NCBI GenBank assembly: GCA_014529385.2
Contig: CM043960.1
Span: 74,424,910 to 74,488,909 of the forward strand
DNA length: 64,000 bases
Direction of reading: 5' to 3'
From: Adiantum capillus-veneris
Lineage: Eukaryota; Streptophyta; Polypodiopsida; Polypodiales; Pteridaceae
The notes beneath the pieces were generated by a model that was given only the letters and a program-made list of their open reading frames with translations, ran no database searches and was not told where the DNA came from. Position numbers and translations under genes: made by a program. Positions 11,437-23,689 of the stretch are shown here, in pieces; position 1 is the first letter of the stretch; each line of letters begins with the position of its first letter.

Positions 11437-12680
11437 TCATGTTTCTAAACGTGTGCAATCACCTGCGTCATGTAGAATCTCTTTTTTAAGATTTCTCTTT
11501 TTAGCTAATTGCATGACATTTGTCCAAATTTGACCATGATGGTCACTCACCTCTTCATCACTAAGATGCTCATTTTTTACTCCATAAGTAGCTGCCTCAA
11601 CTAAAGAGGTGGCATGGTTAGTTTCCATATCTTCAACTAAGGTTTTTATTCCCCCCTTCCAAAAGCTAGTTCTCAAGGGTAGATCTGTCTCTCTTAAGTG
11701 GATTTTACAATCCTTAAAAAAGACAACATCTTTTGACAAAGCATCACTAAAATCATCACAATCCCTTCTTACATGGTCTGTACTATCACACCAAATACAT
11801 CTATTAACAAACCCTTCTTTGGGCTGTTGTCTTTGCCTAGGAAGTGGCCCTGATGATCGGACTTTTCTTCAAGCTTTGCAAGCTTCACCTTCAAGTCGTG
11901 CATTCCCTTCACAAGCTCATCTAGCATGGAGTCATCAAACTTAGGAGCAATAAAAGTAGGCTTTACCATTTTGTCAAAAGTTGAGGTGGAAGGACTTGTA
12001 GTGTTTACTACCATCTTGTCCATTCTTCTTTGTCGCTTGGCAAGCAGCGAGACAGCACCTTCAACCTCATTCCAGTCGATCTTTATTCCTTGCTCAGCAT
12101 CTTTATCTTCAAGAGGAAGCTCCAAATTTTCTTGAAACTCTTTACCTGTAGCTTGTAAGAAAAGATCTGTCTTCTCTGCATCTAGTGTGGCCCTTTTTGT
12201 CTTGGTGAGTTGTGCATAGTGCCGCTCAAATTTCCTAAGTAGCTCTGTTATTGATAGTCCTTGCTTTGGCTTGACTACCCATTCTAAGAATGTCCTTTTG
12301 GTTAGTCTCTCAAAGTCCTCCATGAAATATTCCTCCTTCAAAGCTACTTTGAGTTCTTCCCAGTTTTTCCCATGCCCATCTTTAATTCCCCTAACATGTT
12401 CCCTAATTTTTGGAGCAACAACTAGCTCAAAGCTTTGAATCATCTCACCTTCTCACACGCTATGCAGCTCCATCTCCTTCACATACTCGCGTAAGTACTT
12501 GGTTACATCTTTTCCATTGAACTAATCCATTCTATTGATGACTGCTTGTATGGCCTTCGTTGCTGAAATCTCCCTTCTTTCAGTGGCATGTTGTTGTTGC
12601 ATGAACATTGCAAATGATTGAAACATTTGCATTGTTGCTGGGTCAAAATGCATACCCTGTTGCTCAACATGATCACCCAT
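11437..12680 (-). pseudogene. Element A gag
   Basis: Capsid/nucleocapsid precursor. I chose the ATG at 12680, 28 bp inside the primer-site region, because the frame then reads MGDHVEQQGMHFDP without interruption to the first stop. Stops occur at 12522-12524 and near 12458. The capsid-like part includes NWEELKVALKEEYF and LLRKFERHYAQLTK. A frameshift near 11808 leads to a zinc knuckle CIWCDSTDHVRRDC (Cys-X2-Cys-X4-His-X4-Cys) at about 11755-11795, then FKDCKIHLRETDLPLRT. Family assignment rests on gene order and the zinc knuckle. Confidence 0.83.
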
Positions 12681-12707
12681 GGTTACTTAAAAACTCTCAC
12701 CCTGGCA

Positions 12708-12727
12708 GATTCGCATCGGGTTCACCA
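12708..12727 (-). promoter_or_regulatory. Probable primer binding site of element A (unusual tRNA)
   Basis: Six bases inside the inferred LTR end the minus strand reads TGGTGAACCCGATGCGAATC, beginning with the TGG that pairs with tRNA CCA. It is neither the initiator-Met nor the Asp type found in elements B and C. The cognate tRNA is not identified. Confidence 0.6.
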
Positions 12728-12733
12728 AAAATA

Positions 12734-14728
12734 TGTCGAGAAATTTGCGGTCTTGCAAGGAAAGAAACGGGCTTTTGGCTGTGAGAGTTTGTGAGAGAAC
12801 TCCAAAAACTATATGAAGGAACCATAGATGCCATGAAGTATAGGGTTTGGAAGGAAGTGCAATCAAAGAAGCTTCATTCTTTCTCTCTTGTACTCACACA
12901 CACAAAGAAAGAACACAAAAGAGAATATCAAAACAACACAAATATGAAAACATCAAGGCTATGGTCATATCGTATCATGGGTAATATGAAAGAGTTAATA
13001 GATGAGTTAATGGCATTCAATCTTTGCTGAGCAAACAGGCTACAAATTGTTCTTTGGAATTGTAGTTTTGTGCTCACCATAATATATATGTTTTGTCTAG
13101 TGATTGGGATTAATTGTGTGTACAAATCCTCTTGGTTCATAGCAAGATAACTACACTTACATCAAAAGAAAAGTTATATCTATAAGAGGTAGTATGATGG
13201 GATCCGGTAAAAAAAGTATTTCATTGAGCCTTTCTGGGCCAAAGAGAAACACTATACGCTGTTGAAAGTGTATTTTATGACTAATCCATACGTTAATTCT
13301 AATAGACCTCACAGAGTGGAAGCGATAGAAATTCTCATTGTGTGGATTATTCATCTAGGATAGTATGTGAGAAATGTAGATATGAGAGAAGTGAAGAGAT
13401 GAGAAGTTTCCCTCCCAAGCCCTATTCTTGCCCGTAGGCAATAAGGATACTGCAGAGAGAGATGTACCTGTAGCAAGGAGAACCTAGAATTTGTAGAGAG
13501 AATGAATTTTTAAGAGTGAGAGAGATAGGTTTGGTTAAGGAAATGAGATTAGGTATGTATATGTTGGATTAGAGATGAAAAAGAAAACAACAAGAAATCA
13601 ACAAAGTATCAATGTAGAACACATCTTACTTGTCAAACCCTTCGGCACCATTTTTTATGGAGAGAGAAGAAGAGGAAAGAATTCAAATTTGATTGATACA
13701 CCAAATACAAGACCTTCTTCGATTAGAGTTGATCTTCCAAGGATAGCTTACAACAATGACTAGTCTTCCTCTAGAAGAAAGTATAGGCTTAGGCTTATGT
13801 TAATGGATAGGTACAATTAAGCATTACTATTCACTCCCTCATGAATTCCTTTCATCAATGGCTTGAATGGCTTGAATGCTTCCATGTTTTTCAAGGAAGA
13901 AGAGGTCCCCTTTTCTAGGTGAAGGGAACCCCCAAGGATTTACACAAGAAGAGAGGAGCCAGTGTGAACAGAAATTGGAAAAGTTGGAAATGAGTTGTCC
14001 CTGCATGATTTGGGTCCAGTATTTTGATCATATCTCCTCAATCGTGGCTCCAAATAAAAAAGTAAAAATATGGGCCAAAAACACAGCTCATTAGCTACGA
14101 CTCCCATTTTATATACTTTTTCCAATTCGGATTGGAACCTTGTGTAAAAAATTCATCAAAATAGGGTACATTTTTGGCAGCAAAAATCTTCTTGTGGTCC
14201 CCTTAGCCTAGACTTTTATTTGATTCCAATGGACACCTCATGCCATATGAAAGCATGACATTGCTCCTTAACAAAGTTTTTTAATCATGCTTGTAACAAT
14301 GCATTAAAATAGGGGTATCTTTGAGAATCATGGAAGCTAGTGTCCCACTAGCTTTTGATTCCTTCCTAGTAGCTATTTAAAAGAAATATAAGAAAAATAC
14401 ATAAAATATATATATTTTGAAATTTACCATAGATATAGTATCTAGCTAGGGTGTAAGATGATAATGAAATAGTAGAAATAAAGAATCAATGCTTTTTGCC
14501 TCAAATTAAAGAGGCGGAGCTACTGATGCTTTTTCCATAGTACTTTTTTACGGTAAAGTAAGAATATGTTACCCTTGAGATAAATAATAGGATGAAATAG
14601 AAAGCTTATTATTATAATTAGATATGCATATGTACATTATAGAAAATATAATTATGTATCTAAAAAGTTACAAGATAACTCTTGTACCATGCGTTCCCAC
14701 TATGTACATGTCACACGACAGCACGACA
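12734..14728 (-). repeat. Element A 5' LTR, about 2.0 kb
   Basis: The outer end (14728, TGTCGTG on the minus strand) is set by the match to 6546-6817. The inner end (CGACA at 12734-12738) is inferred from the inverted terminal repeat TGTCG/CGACA and the adjacent primer-site-like sequence just before gag. No second full-length copy exists to prove it. No convincing gene is inside; small frames at 12928-14125 show no domain. Confidence 0.7.
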
Positions 14729-15321
<593 letters not shown>

Positions 15322-15556
15322 CCCCCAATCCATTTGTAAATATATGTTCCTCACATAGTGGTTGTGTATGCAACATTTTTCTTGACACCTCATTAGCTTT
15401 CTCAGTTGGAAGCCCATCACTAGCCCTTCTTACAATTCACAAAAAGAAACTTACTTACAATTCATTTTCACATTTTCTTGAAGTTCCCCTTTTTCTTAGC
15501 AAGCTAAAATGATGGAGATCAAAGAGATGTAGGTTAAAACATGAAATGGTTGAATT

Positions 15557-16480
15557 CTTTTTTTTTTTAAGGGGCAAGACTCACAATAGTGAGTAAAATA
15601 TATTAATAGAGCCATACAATTCAAGGGCCAAGCACTAGAGGTGTCAGACCCTCTACGAGGGACACTAGGATGGATGTCAAGGGCAATGGTTAGGAGCTAG
15701 CTATCAAAGAGGTGGCTATAGAGACAAGTTGATTGGTAGTGGAAATGAGAGAGGAATCAGCCGCGCCTGTTTAGACTTCCAAGGGTGAGACCAACATAGA
15801 CAATATGGAGTTATCAATTGAGATGACGCTCGACAAAACAGAGTTACCTGATAATACAACATTAGAGATACATAATGGTGCTAGTCAGTGGAACTTGGAT
15901 ATAGGCAGAACTATGGACCTTAAGCTTGACCTTGTCAGCCATGTAGCTCATCTCTCTGGTACTACGACCACCACTCTTAGATAACTTAAACGTAAGAAAA
16001 AGGAAAATTGATTGTGGATGCCTTCTCTCTCTCGACGATATGTTCCTATTTGCACTTGTTTGAGTGACAGTCAAGGAGGATGCTCTGGCAGGGCTCCCTC
16101 CTTGGTGGAAACCCCAAGTGAAACCTTGGTCCCTTTGATGTCTTCGATGATAGGGTGGCACCCTTTATCAATTGATGTATCTAATGATGTATGTGTAGGT
16201 TGTTGGCCGATGCCATGCCACTCGTGAGGAGTATGGCTTACTATGTAGCTTTTGCTGGGTTTTAATACATTCATCACTCACAACTTGTGAGTTTGGGAGA
16301 AAAGCAAAAATATTAACAAAACCAAAAGATTACATCCATAAGCCATCCTCGAAACAATCAATGTCATCACAAACAAAACATTTAGGAGCACAACCATATA
16401 TGAGACCATAACCGGGCTTTTTACAAGGAAGACAAAAATTTCACTACAAGCACGTAGTGGCAAATAAGGTCACATTGGAT
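15557..16480 (-). mobile_element. Possible LINE-like fragment with poly(A) tail
   Basis: On the minus strand a run of A (plus-strand T at about 15559-15570) follows CTTGCCCCTTA, resembling the 3' end of a plant L1-type LINE. Upstream, at about 16340-16450, a Cys-rich stretch CLPCKKPGYGLIYGC resembles a zinc knuckle with His changed to Tyr. No reverse transcriptase is present. It could instead be unrelated decayed gag. No target duplication was established. Confidence 0.35.
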
Positions 16481-16499
16481 GCCAAAAGCCATGACCCTC

Positions 16500-17156
16500 T
16501 CACATCAATCAGAGGACTTTTGTTTCTTTTTCTTATCTTGGGCTCTAGTGATCACCTTGATTGGAACAAGAGGCTCACTTTCTAAAGAGCTACAAGGCAT
16601 CACTTGGACTACATTCACCATTGCTTTTTCTTTGTTTAGTAGATTTTTTGGACAGTCTTCACGGAAGTGTCTACCCTTCTTGTAGAACTGTGTACAAAAA
16701 GCTTCAACTGGATTAATGTTCTTGTCAGGTTCTGGGCATTCATATTTCCAATGATCATTCTGCACCAAGATTATGGCAGTTTCCAGTCCTTGGCTTAATC
16801 ATGGGTCTTACCATTGGAGGTCTAGCACCTTGATTAGCTACAAAGTACATCAGTGTAAGCTCTGGTGTAGCATAATTTATAGGTTCTTCCATTGAAGCTG
16901 GATCTGAATTATACCACTCTCCTTCTACCATTATTGTAGATAGACTAGGCTCAACATACGGTGTAACATGCACTAGTGCTTGTTCATCTATGACTCCTTT
17001 TGAATGCATGAACTTTACAGGCACTACATTATGTCCAGGATATGGAGGTTGTTGACCCACACTGATTGTGTTCTTTCCATACCCATTGGTGGTCTTTGTG
17101 TTGGGGCCATATTAGGCTGAATATATGTACATGGGTTGTCCTTGTGACCTCGTAGG
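16500..17156 (-). pseudogene. Element E gag, C-terminal half
   Basis: Continues the gag broken at 57830. Reads SQGQPMYIYSA, a stop, then GQQPPYPGHNVVPVKFMHS (about 17030-17060), FVANQGARPPMVRPM (about 16810-16850), a partial zinc knuckle GNCHNLGAE, a frame change, a second knuckle CTQFYKKGRHFREDCPKN (second Cys replaced by Phe) and VITRAQDKKKKQ. The same order (ANQG, knuckles, PKNPKNKEKA, SITRAQ) is seen in the gag of element C at 31108-31440, which supports the family assignment. Confidence 0.85.
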
Positions 17157-17236
17157 TGTTAGAAATGGGATCGTGTTAGGTAGGGTGGATGAAAGAGAAA
17201 CATAGTGCAAGTGTGTGAGTGTATTTGTGTAAGAAA

Positions 17237-17540
17237 CACTACAAGAGGTTGTGTGCTCTTGTGACGCTGTTAGCGACGGAAATACACTGGGTTTTTATAA
17301 CCCCCGGCGTCGCTAAAACCGTCGCTAATAGCGTCGCTATGAGAGCATCGCTATATGCGACGCTATAGCCGTCGCTATATATGCGACGCTATAGCTGTCG
17401 CTATATGCGTCGCTATATAGAGACGCTCATAGTGACGGTCATAGCGACGGTTATAGCGACGTTTACACAAAAGTCTATAGCGACGCTTATAATGACGCTC
17501 CAGAGCCATAAATAGCGACGGTTATAGCGACACCCGAGAG
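17237..17540. repeat. Left TIR and subterminal repeat array of CACTA
   Basis: After the TIR, the motif GCGTCGCTA or its complement TAGCGACG(C/G) recurs more than ten times between 17308 and 17540 in both orientations. In En/Spm elements such subterminal motifs bind TNPA; that role here is inferred. Confidence 0.88.
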
Positions 17541-17913
17541 AAATTTTTTTTGGTGACAGGGCATTGAATGCCCTGCCACCCATCAACCATATTGTACTTG
17601 ATTCACTTTTTAAAAAAAGTGCAAGGGTAGATAATAGACCCAAAATAGTCACCCACAAGACGCATTGTTTGCAAAATTGACAAGCGTAAAATTGACAATT
17701 GTACACATCATAGGCAAAATGAATTGATTGGCAAATGTAATAATGACAATTGTACAACATCATAGGCATAAAGAATTGATTGGCAAAATGAACTGCGGTG
17801 ACAAATGTAATAATATACATGGTTCAAAAAGACGTATAAAATCCGTCTCATGATACATAAGCTATGAGAAACCCTAAACTAATGCTATCTAGCTACGGCT
17901 AAACTGACGTCGT

Positions 17914-19222
17914 CTAGTCAGACATCTCATCGCGTCCAAGCGGCGTATCTGTCGGATTCTGCAAAAAAAGACAATAAGACAGCTTTCAGTAAGTATAAAC
18001 ATATAACGACATTTATAAAACAATACAAAAAATAGAAAAGAGTAAACCCTAATACTAACCATGCCGCCGCGAGAACTGAGAATGTCCATCAGGGCGTTTA
18101 AGCCCTTCCTGCCTGCGTACTCGCGCTCGTACGGTGTGGGATCACGTCCTGTCATCGACCACTGTCAAAACATACAAAGATTTCATTATGTTAGAATTAA
18201 AAAACTCATAAACCCTAAACTATCGAACATAAAGAGCAATGCGAAAACACTTACAAAATCGGCCTCAAATGATGCCCATCCACCGCTCCCCAAGTGGTGC
18301 GAGCTCCCTGCCTCTACTCGCGCTCTGGCTGCATCCTTTTGTTGCTTCCACTTGTCGGGATTCTCGCGCGCTGCTTTCTTCGCATTCTTCCAATCTTCTT
18401 TGGCCAGTCAATCTGGCCTGTTCCACCCATGCTTGATTGCTTTTTGCACTTCGGAACGCTTGTGTTTGCAGTTTTCGCGCATTCGAATCTTCATCAGGTC
18501 TTCATTGAAGCGCTGATCCCGTGTTGGAACGGGAAACTCATCATGAAGTATGCTGATGACTCTGGCTTTTAAATCACTTGGTACTTCACTCCATTTGTTT
18601 AGTATGTAGTGTCTAAACAGCTGAGAGCAAAGACCACGCATGCACGAGATCACCTTCTTGCCGTCATCATCCATGATGATGCCGCCGCTGAAGTCGACGG
18701 AGAAAGGCAAGCCCTCTGGCCGGTGACGCGTGAACCTGGGTGTCCCGGCAGGGGTCTCTAGCGGCATGTCGATGGGGGTACGGACGTCAGGTGTCTCCAC
18801 CGGCGTCTGGGCCCCGAAGCGAGGAGTGTCGAGTGGGGTGGCTCCTGGCGGAGTAGGTAGAGGTGTGTAGCTGCTAGGAACAGTCAGCCGCGCAAAACCT
18901 GGCGTAGATGGCGATGCTCTGGCTGATGTGGGGGTGGGCAAAGAAGGGGAGGGTAAAGAGCCTCGTCGAACATGAGCGGTGTGGAGGCATCGGCGGCGGA
19001 ATCCCCACAACAACCGCCACTGCCACCACTAGAGCGCCGGTGTCTAGACGAGTGTGAAGATCGTCTCGTCGACACCGAAGCTTCGGAGCGCGCCGAATGC
19101 TCCGAAAGAGAGGGAGATGCGGATGGAGTAGGAACGCGCGATGATGCGCCAGAGCGATGACGCTCCACGTACCACTGTCTCTGCTGCGGTGACAAAGAAG
19201 AAAGAAACTCCTCATCATCCAT
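17914..19222 (-). pseudogene. TNPA-like second gene of CACTA (Ptta/En/Spm plant transposase)
   Basis: Accessory protein expected to bind the subterminal repeats and assist TNP2. Start chosen at ATG 19222 (MDDEEFLSSLSPQQRQW), just after a possible splice acceptor. A Ser/Arg-rich and then Pro/Thr-rich region follows (TPLDTPRFGAQTP, 18740-18900), then the conserved block VISCMRGLCSQLFRHY and KARVISILHDEFPVPT (18500-18650). Introns are well formed: GTAAGTGTTT...TTTGACAG ends near 18165, and GTTAGTATT...TTTTTTTGCAG ends near 17957, joining SSRGGM to NPTDTPLGRDEMSD and a TAG at 17914-17916. Damage: a frameshift near 18955 and a TGA after HGWNRPD near 18408, after which the frame continues as LAKEDWKNAKKAARE. 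Confidence 0.85.
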
Positions 19223-19494
19223 ACCTGCATTAAACACACGAATATTTAAACTTAATATTGAATGAATAGAGTAGACAATGACGCAAAGACCATTAAATAC
19301 AATGACGTAATGACGCATATAAATACAATGACGCAATGAATTGAGTGATAGAAGAGGCAAGTCCAAAACTCAGAATTTTCAATCAAAAGATGTGAGCGCG
19401 AGTAGAAAAGAGCGTTATACACCATGGAAGGTACTTAGAGAGCCAGAGCTTTTACAACACGGAGCAAAATTGTTCAAATACAATATTTGTGGCT

Positions 19495-22400
19495 TTAAGA
19501 GATCTCTCTCTCATCCTCGCATAACTCAGCATAACTTCCTATATCTATATAGAGCTCTCCGTTTAAACACATATCCTCTGTTTCATTTTGTAGCTCCTCT
19601 GCATGCACCCCATATAGAGTAGTAGCATCTTGATGCTCGTCTGGAACCACCGCACCGGCTTCTGATTGAGCATCTTCTCTGATCTCCTCCATTGATGCCG
19701 TTGTGATTGGCACATGGTAGCATTCATACGTCCTTGCACTACAAGGGGCTACCTCTATGACGTACCACCAGTTTGATGTAGACTTTGTAGGATGAAATAT
19801 TACCTGCCAGAGCCAGATAACTTACATGAGAGCTTTCAAGCACATAACTTGTAAAAGGGGGATGTTAACTATTTACATACTTACTTGTTCACAATGCTCG
19901 GGTAGTACGAAAGTGTCTCTTAGGTCAGTCCATTTCTTAGTAGAATCCACCTCAAGAAAACCAGACTCTCCTCTACGCACAGTAGCGTTGCGACCCTCCA
20001 TGATTATCTTGAACCATTGCACGTCGAACAAGTCGACAAAAAATCCTCTGTAATCGATCCTCAAAATCTCTTGTAGCGTGCCGAAGTAAGTGAGTTCCGT
20101 CACCACAGGATCTGCATCAGAGGAACGTCGTCGACTAGACTGTTCAAATTTTTCCATGATTCCACAATCTTGAGTAAAACGCTTTTTGTCGATCCGTTCC
20201 ACCCTAAAATGTCTACCTTTACACCATGCTGCTGTGTATGACTTATACTAGAATGAACAAAGATTATGAGTGGCCGTTCAAACGTTTAGAAATAAAGTCA
20301 CTAGCTAGTCGTACATTGCAAACTTACCTTGGTCGCGCAACCCCGAAAGTACTCCCACTCTTCCTCAGTCACTTCTTCACCGCATTGTTGTGCGCTTTTC
20401 AATTGGTTGTGCAACCATCTTAAGCTCATGAATGTTGGTAGGCTCTCCAAACCCGTCGGATAGTGCATCGGTGGTCGTCTTCCCCGTCTCCACTCGATTC
20501 GTGCCCTTTGTCGCTCTTGCTTTGCATCCTCATATTGTGAAATCCACTTTTGCATCACTGGATTGTGAAGCATGCAAAATTGGTTGATTTTAGCCTCTAG
20601 ATCTTCCGTCATCTTCTTCTCAACACCGAGATTGCACATGACAATCCGAGATATGCGCTTATCATCTATGGTTTGCCATAGCGTGTCCCGGGCTTTATCA
20701 AATCCGTCTAGCCACTCTCCAATGTACACTAGGGACTCTGATACCAACCAACCTTCTGCCATGCTACCCTCCGGACGTGCCTTTTGACGCACATATCCCT
20801 TAAGCGTTTTCATGAATCGTTCTAAGAAGAACATCCATCTGGAATGAACTATGCCAGCTATTTCCACCTCATCAACTATGTGAACAAGAAGATGCACCTG
20901 AATGGTTAGCATGGTAGTAGGAAAATGTTTCTCAAACATGCACACAAGCTCCGCAGCATTTAGTTTGGCGAATGGTATGGAGTCTACGTTGATCTCCTTT
21001 TGTGAGATCCATTGCACCAGCTTTGTAAGTTTGTAGATTGTGTTACGGATGTCGAGAGACAAACATCCCTCAATGGCAACCGGTAAAATAAACTGTAAAG
21101 TATGTGTAGCAATGATATTAAAGTCCACATTTTATGCAATGATATTAAAGTCCACTATGAACGTACGTGACACATTTTATGCCAATCGTGTGACTTCAAA
21201 CCGGTAAGCTTTCCTTCTTTAGTAAAACACGTTCGGAGCGAGTGCATTACGCTAGTGGGGGTCCGCAAAGATCGAATGGTCTCTTTTACTTTGCGTTCTT
21301 GGGCTCCTGTGAAAATCCATGGTGCTTTAGGGAGTTTTATCGATCCATCAGACGCTGTTTGCGGCCAATATTGCTCCATACGATCCACATTTCTAAGGTC
21401 AACTCTGGCTCCCAAAGTATCTTTCTTGCCAGTCAGATGGTCCCATAGTAGATTACCCACATTCTTGAATATGTGCATTGGATCGAGCAAGTGATTGATC
21501 ATGAGTCGGGGCCAGTATGGTAACTCGTACCATAGAGATAGTCTCTTCATCCCTGGAGGCAATCCGTCATCGCACATCTCCTTCTGCTCTAACCATGCTT
21601 GTGCAGACATCCTTGGTGACTCTCTTCCCAAAAAGCCGTCGCGTAACACATGATTCTCTGGAAGATACGCTTGATGACCTTCGTAGATTTGCTTCTTCAG
21701 TGAGGGCGCCCTACGTGCATTCAGTCTAGGTCCACATGTGACACATGCTCTATATCCGCTTGTTTGAAGCCCTACATGTATACACATGATAATAGATCAA
21801 CTATGGGAAAAAACAAGATTTACAGTGTCTGAGTGAGGAGTGTCAATAGATCACCTGAGCATTCTGTTAGCCCGGGATAGTCATGCATGGTCCACATTAG
21901 AATGCCTCTGATCAAAGCATTCCGTCGTCCTGTGTGTCGGCTCATATCAACCACCTCTATGCCAATCCACAATTGTTGTAGCTCTTCCAATAGTGGACGA
22001 AGATACACATCCATATTCTCCACTTTATATCGCCCTGGCACAATCAAGCTTAGCCATAGGTGCCCCTTCTTCGTAGTCAACCACGGGGGAATGTTGTAGT
22101 TGACGATGACAACGGTCCATACACTCTAAGATGTTGATCTTTGACCAAATGGATTTACGCCATCCATAGCCAGGCCTAAGCGCAAATTTCGAGCTTCCCT
22201 GGCAAAATCCGACCATGTTCCATCTATATGTTTCCAGGCTACGCAATCTGCAGGAATTCGTAGCACACCATCCGAAGATTTATTCTCCTCATGCCATGAT
22301 GCTAGGGCGGCCATGGACTTACATTCGAAGAAATGCTTGATGCGAGGAAGCAGAGGAAAATGTCGCAAAACCTTTTGTGGAATTTTTGTCCCGTGGAGAT

Positions 22401-23223
22401 CTACTCGATATCTTTCGGAATCACATTTCGGACACTTCTCCATGTCTATGTATTCCCCTCTGAAAAGAATGCAGTCATTAGGACAAGCGTGGATAGAATT
22501 GTAATCCATCCCCAAGTTTCGCAAAATCTTTCTTGCTTCATCTCGGGAATCTGGCATCACATTGTCAGCTGGTAGTATGTGCTCTTTAAGCAATCTACAC
22601 AACATAAAAATACGATACAGTCGTGTAAAAATCTATCAGATCATTATACATTTAGAGTTTTATTAAAGTAAATTAATTGTAATAGATCACCTGAAAAGCG
22701 CTGTGACGCTAGTGTCACTCCATCCAAACTTTGCCTGCATGTTGAGAAGAACCAGGAGTGCTTTCAACATAGACATACGTGCTCCATTATACAATGGCGT
22801 ATCGGCTTCACTTTTCATATTATCATAGATAAGCCTTTCTGAATCCATGATCGTCTCGATCATTTCATCAATCTCGGGCTCAAACATTGCCTCGTTGGGA
22901 ATGTGCTCTGCATGATCATCCCCCGAGCTATCAGAGGCTACATCTTGTGGCCTCACATATGATGCTTGACCAAAGCGCCTGCGAACACGTCTATTGGGTT
23001 GCAAGATTGCTGCTTGTTGGCCAGCGTCAGAGTCCGACGAGTTATAATTGGCAACAACTCGATCTATAATAGATGGATCGAACTCGCCAAATTTGCGAAC
23101 ATGCTGCAAATAAACACGTCTTGTTCGTCGCACAGCATGCTTGCATTGATTACAAGGACATAAGACCCTCATTGAGAGATAGGTGTTTCGGTTGGACGGT
23201 CCCACATCCTCGTCACTACTCAT
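19495..23223 (-). pseudogene. TNP2-like CACTA transposase
   Basis: Catalyses cut-and-paste movement. Exon 1 (22690-23223) carries the N-terminal transposase-associated Cys/His domain (LCPCNQCKHAVRRTRR). Intron 1 starts GTGATCTATT and ends TTGTGTAG near 22598. The TNP2 core follows: NDCILFRGEYIDMEKCPKC, GLAMDGVNPFGQ (probable catalytic Asp), PPWLTTKKGHLWLSLIVPG, VYLRPLLEEL. A second intron ends ACATGTAG near 21774, then CVTCGPRLNARRAPSLKK and LLDPMHIFKNVGNLLWDHL. A third intron ends ACTTTACAG near 21095. The DUF4218-type region (20301-21095) reads PVAIEGCLSLDIRN and HSRWMFFLERFMKTLKGYVR. A DUF4216-type region follows (YRGFFVDLFDVQWFK, SNWWYVIEV). An in-frame TAG interrupts the core near 22126; otherwise it is well preserved. 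Confidence 0.92.
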
Positions 23224-23285
23224 AATGAGGATAAAAATCTTATAACCTGGACAACAAATTTAATATTCTATTGGCATTCTTCGTC

Positions 23286-23395
<110 letters not shown>

Positions 23396-23689
23396 CTCAC
23401 ATTCTCTAGTCATGTCCAATCCCCGCACACCTCGGTCTAGAGGTGCACGGAGATCAGAACCACCGGGTTATAATCTCGTCTTTATTGGTCAATACCTATA
23501 TTTGTGGGTACAAGAAATCTATAGACCCACGTCTACATGATACTGCATGTAGTGGACAAAACCCCTTTGCCTCTTCTCTAGCTGTAGCACTTCACAGCAT
23601 CTTAACATCTTTTCACAGTAGATCTTTTCACTGTTCGTCTAACTCTAAACCATAAACCGTAAGTAATTCTTGTGTGGACTCGATCTAAC

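Larger units (their letters stand above)
6546..14728 (-). mobile_element. Element A: Ty3/gypsy retrotransposon, 3' LTR truncated
   Basis: Minus-strand element in the order 5' LTR (12734-14728), primer site, gag, protease, RT, RNase H, integrase, polypurine tract and the first 272 bp of the 3' LTR (6546-6817). The two LTR copies match over their shared part, from the outer TGTCG end inward. The 5' LTR begins TGTCG and ends CGACA, a 5-bp inverted terminal repeat. No target duplication can be tested because the 3' LTR is cut. All genes carry in-frame stops. The gag-pro-RT-RH-IN order is that of Ty3/gypsy. Confidence 0.88.

Noticed and set aside
6546-14728. Reading the 272/277-bp matching segments as complete short LTRs of element A
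   Set aside because: No primer site adjoins 14452, whereas a primer-site-like sequence and a CGACA end matching the TGTCG start lie at 12708-12738 right before gag. A ~2-kb LTR with a truncated partner explains the data better.
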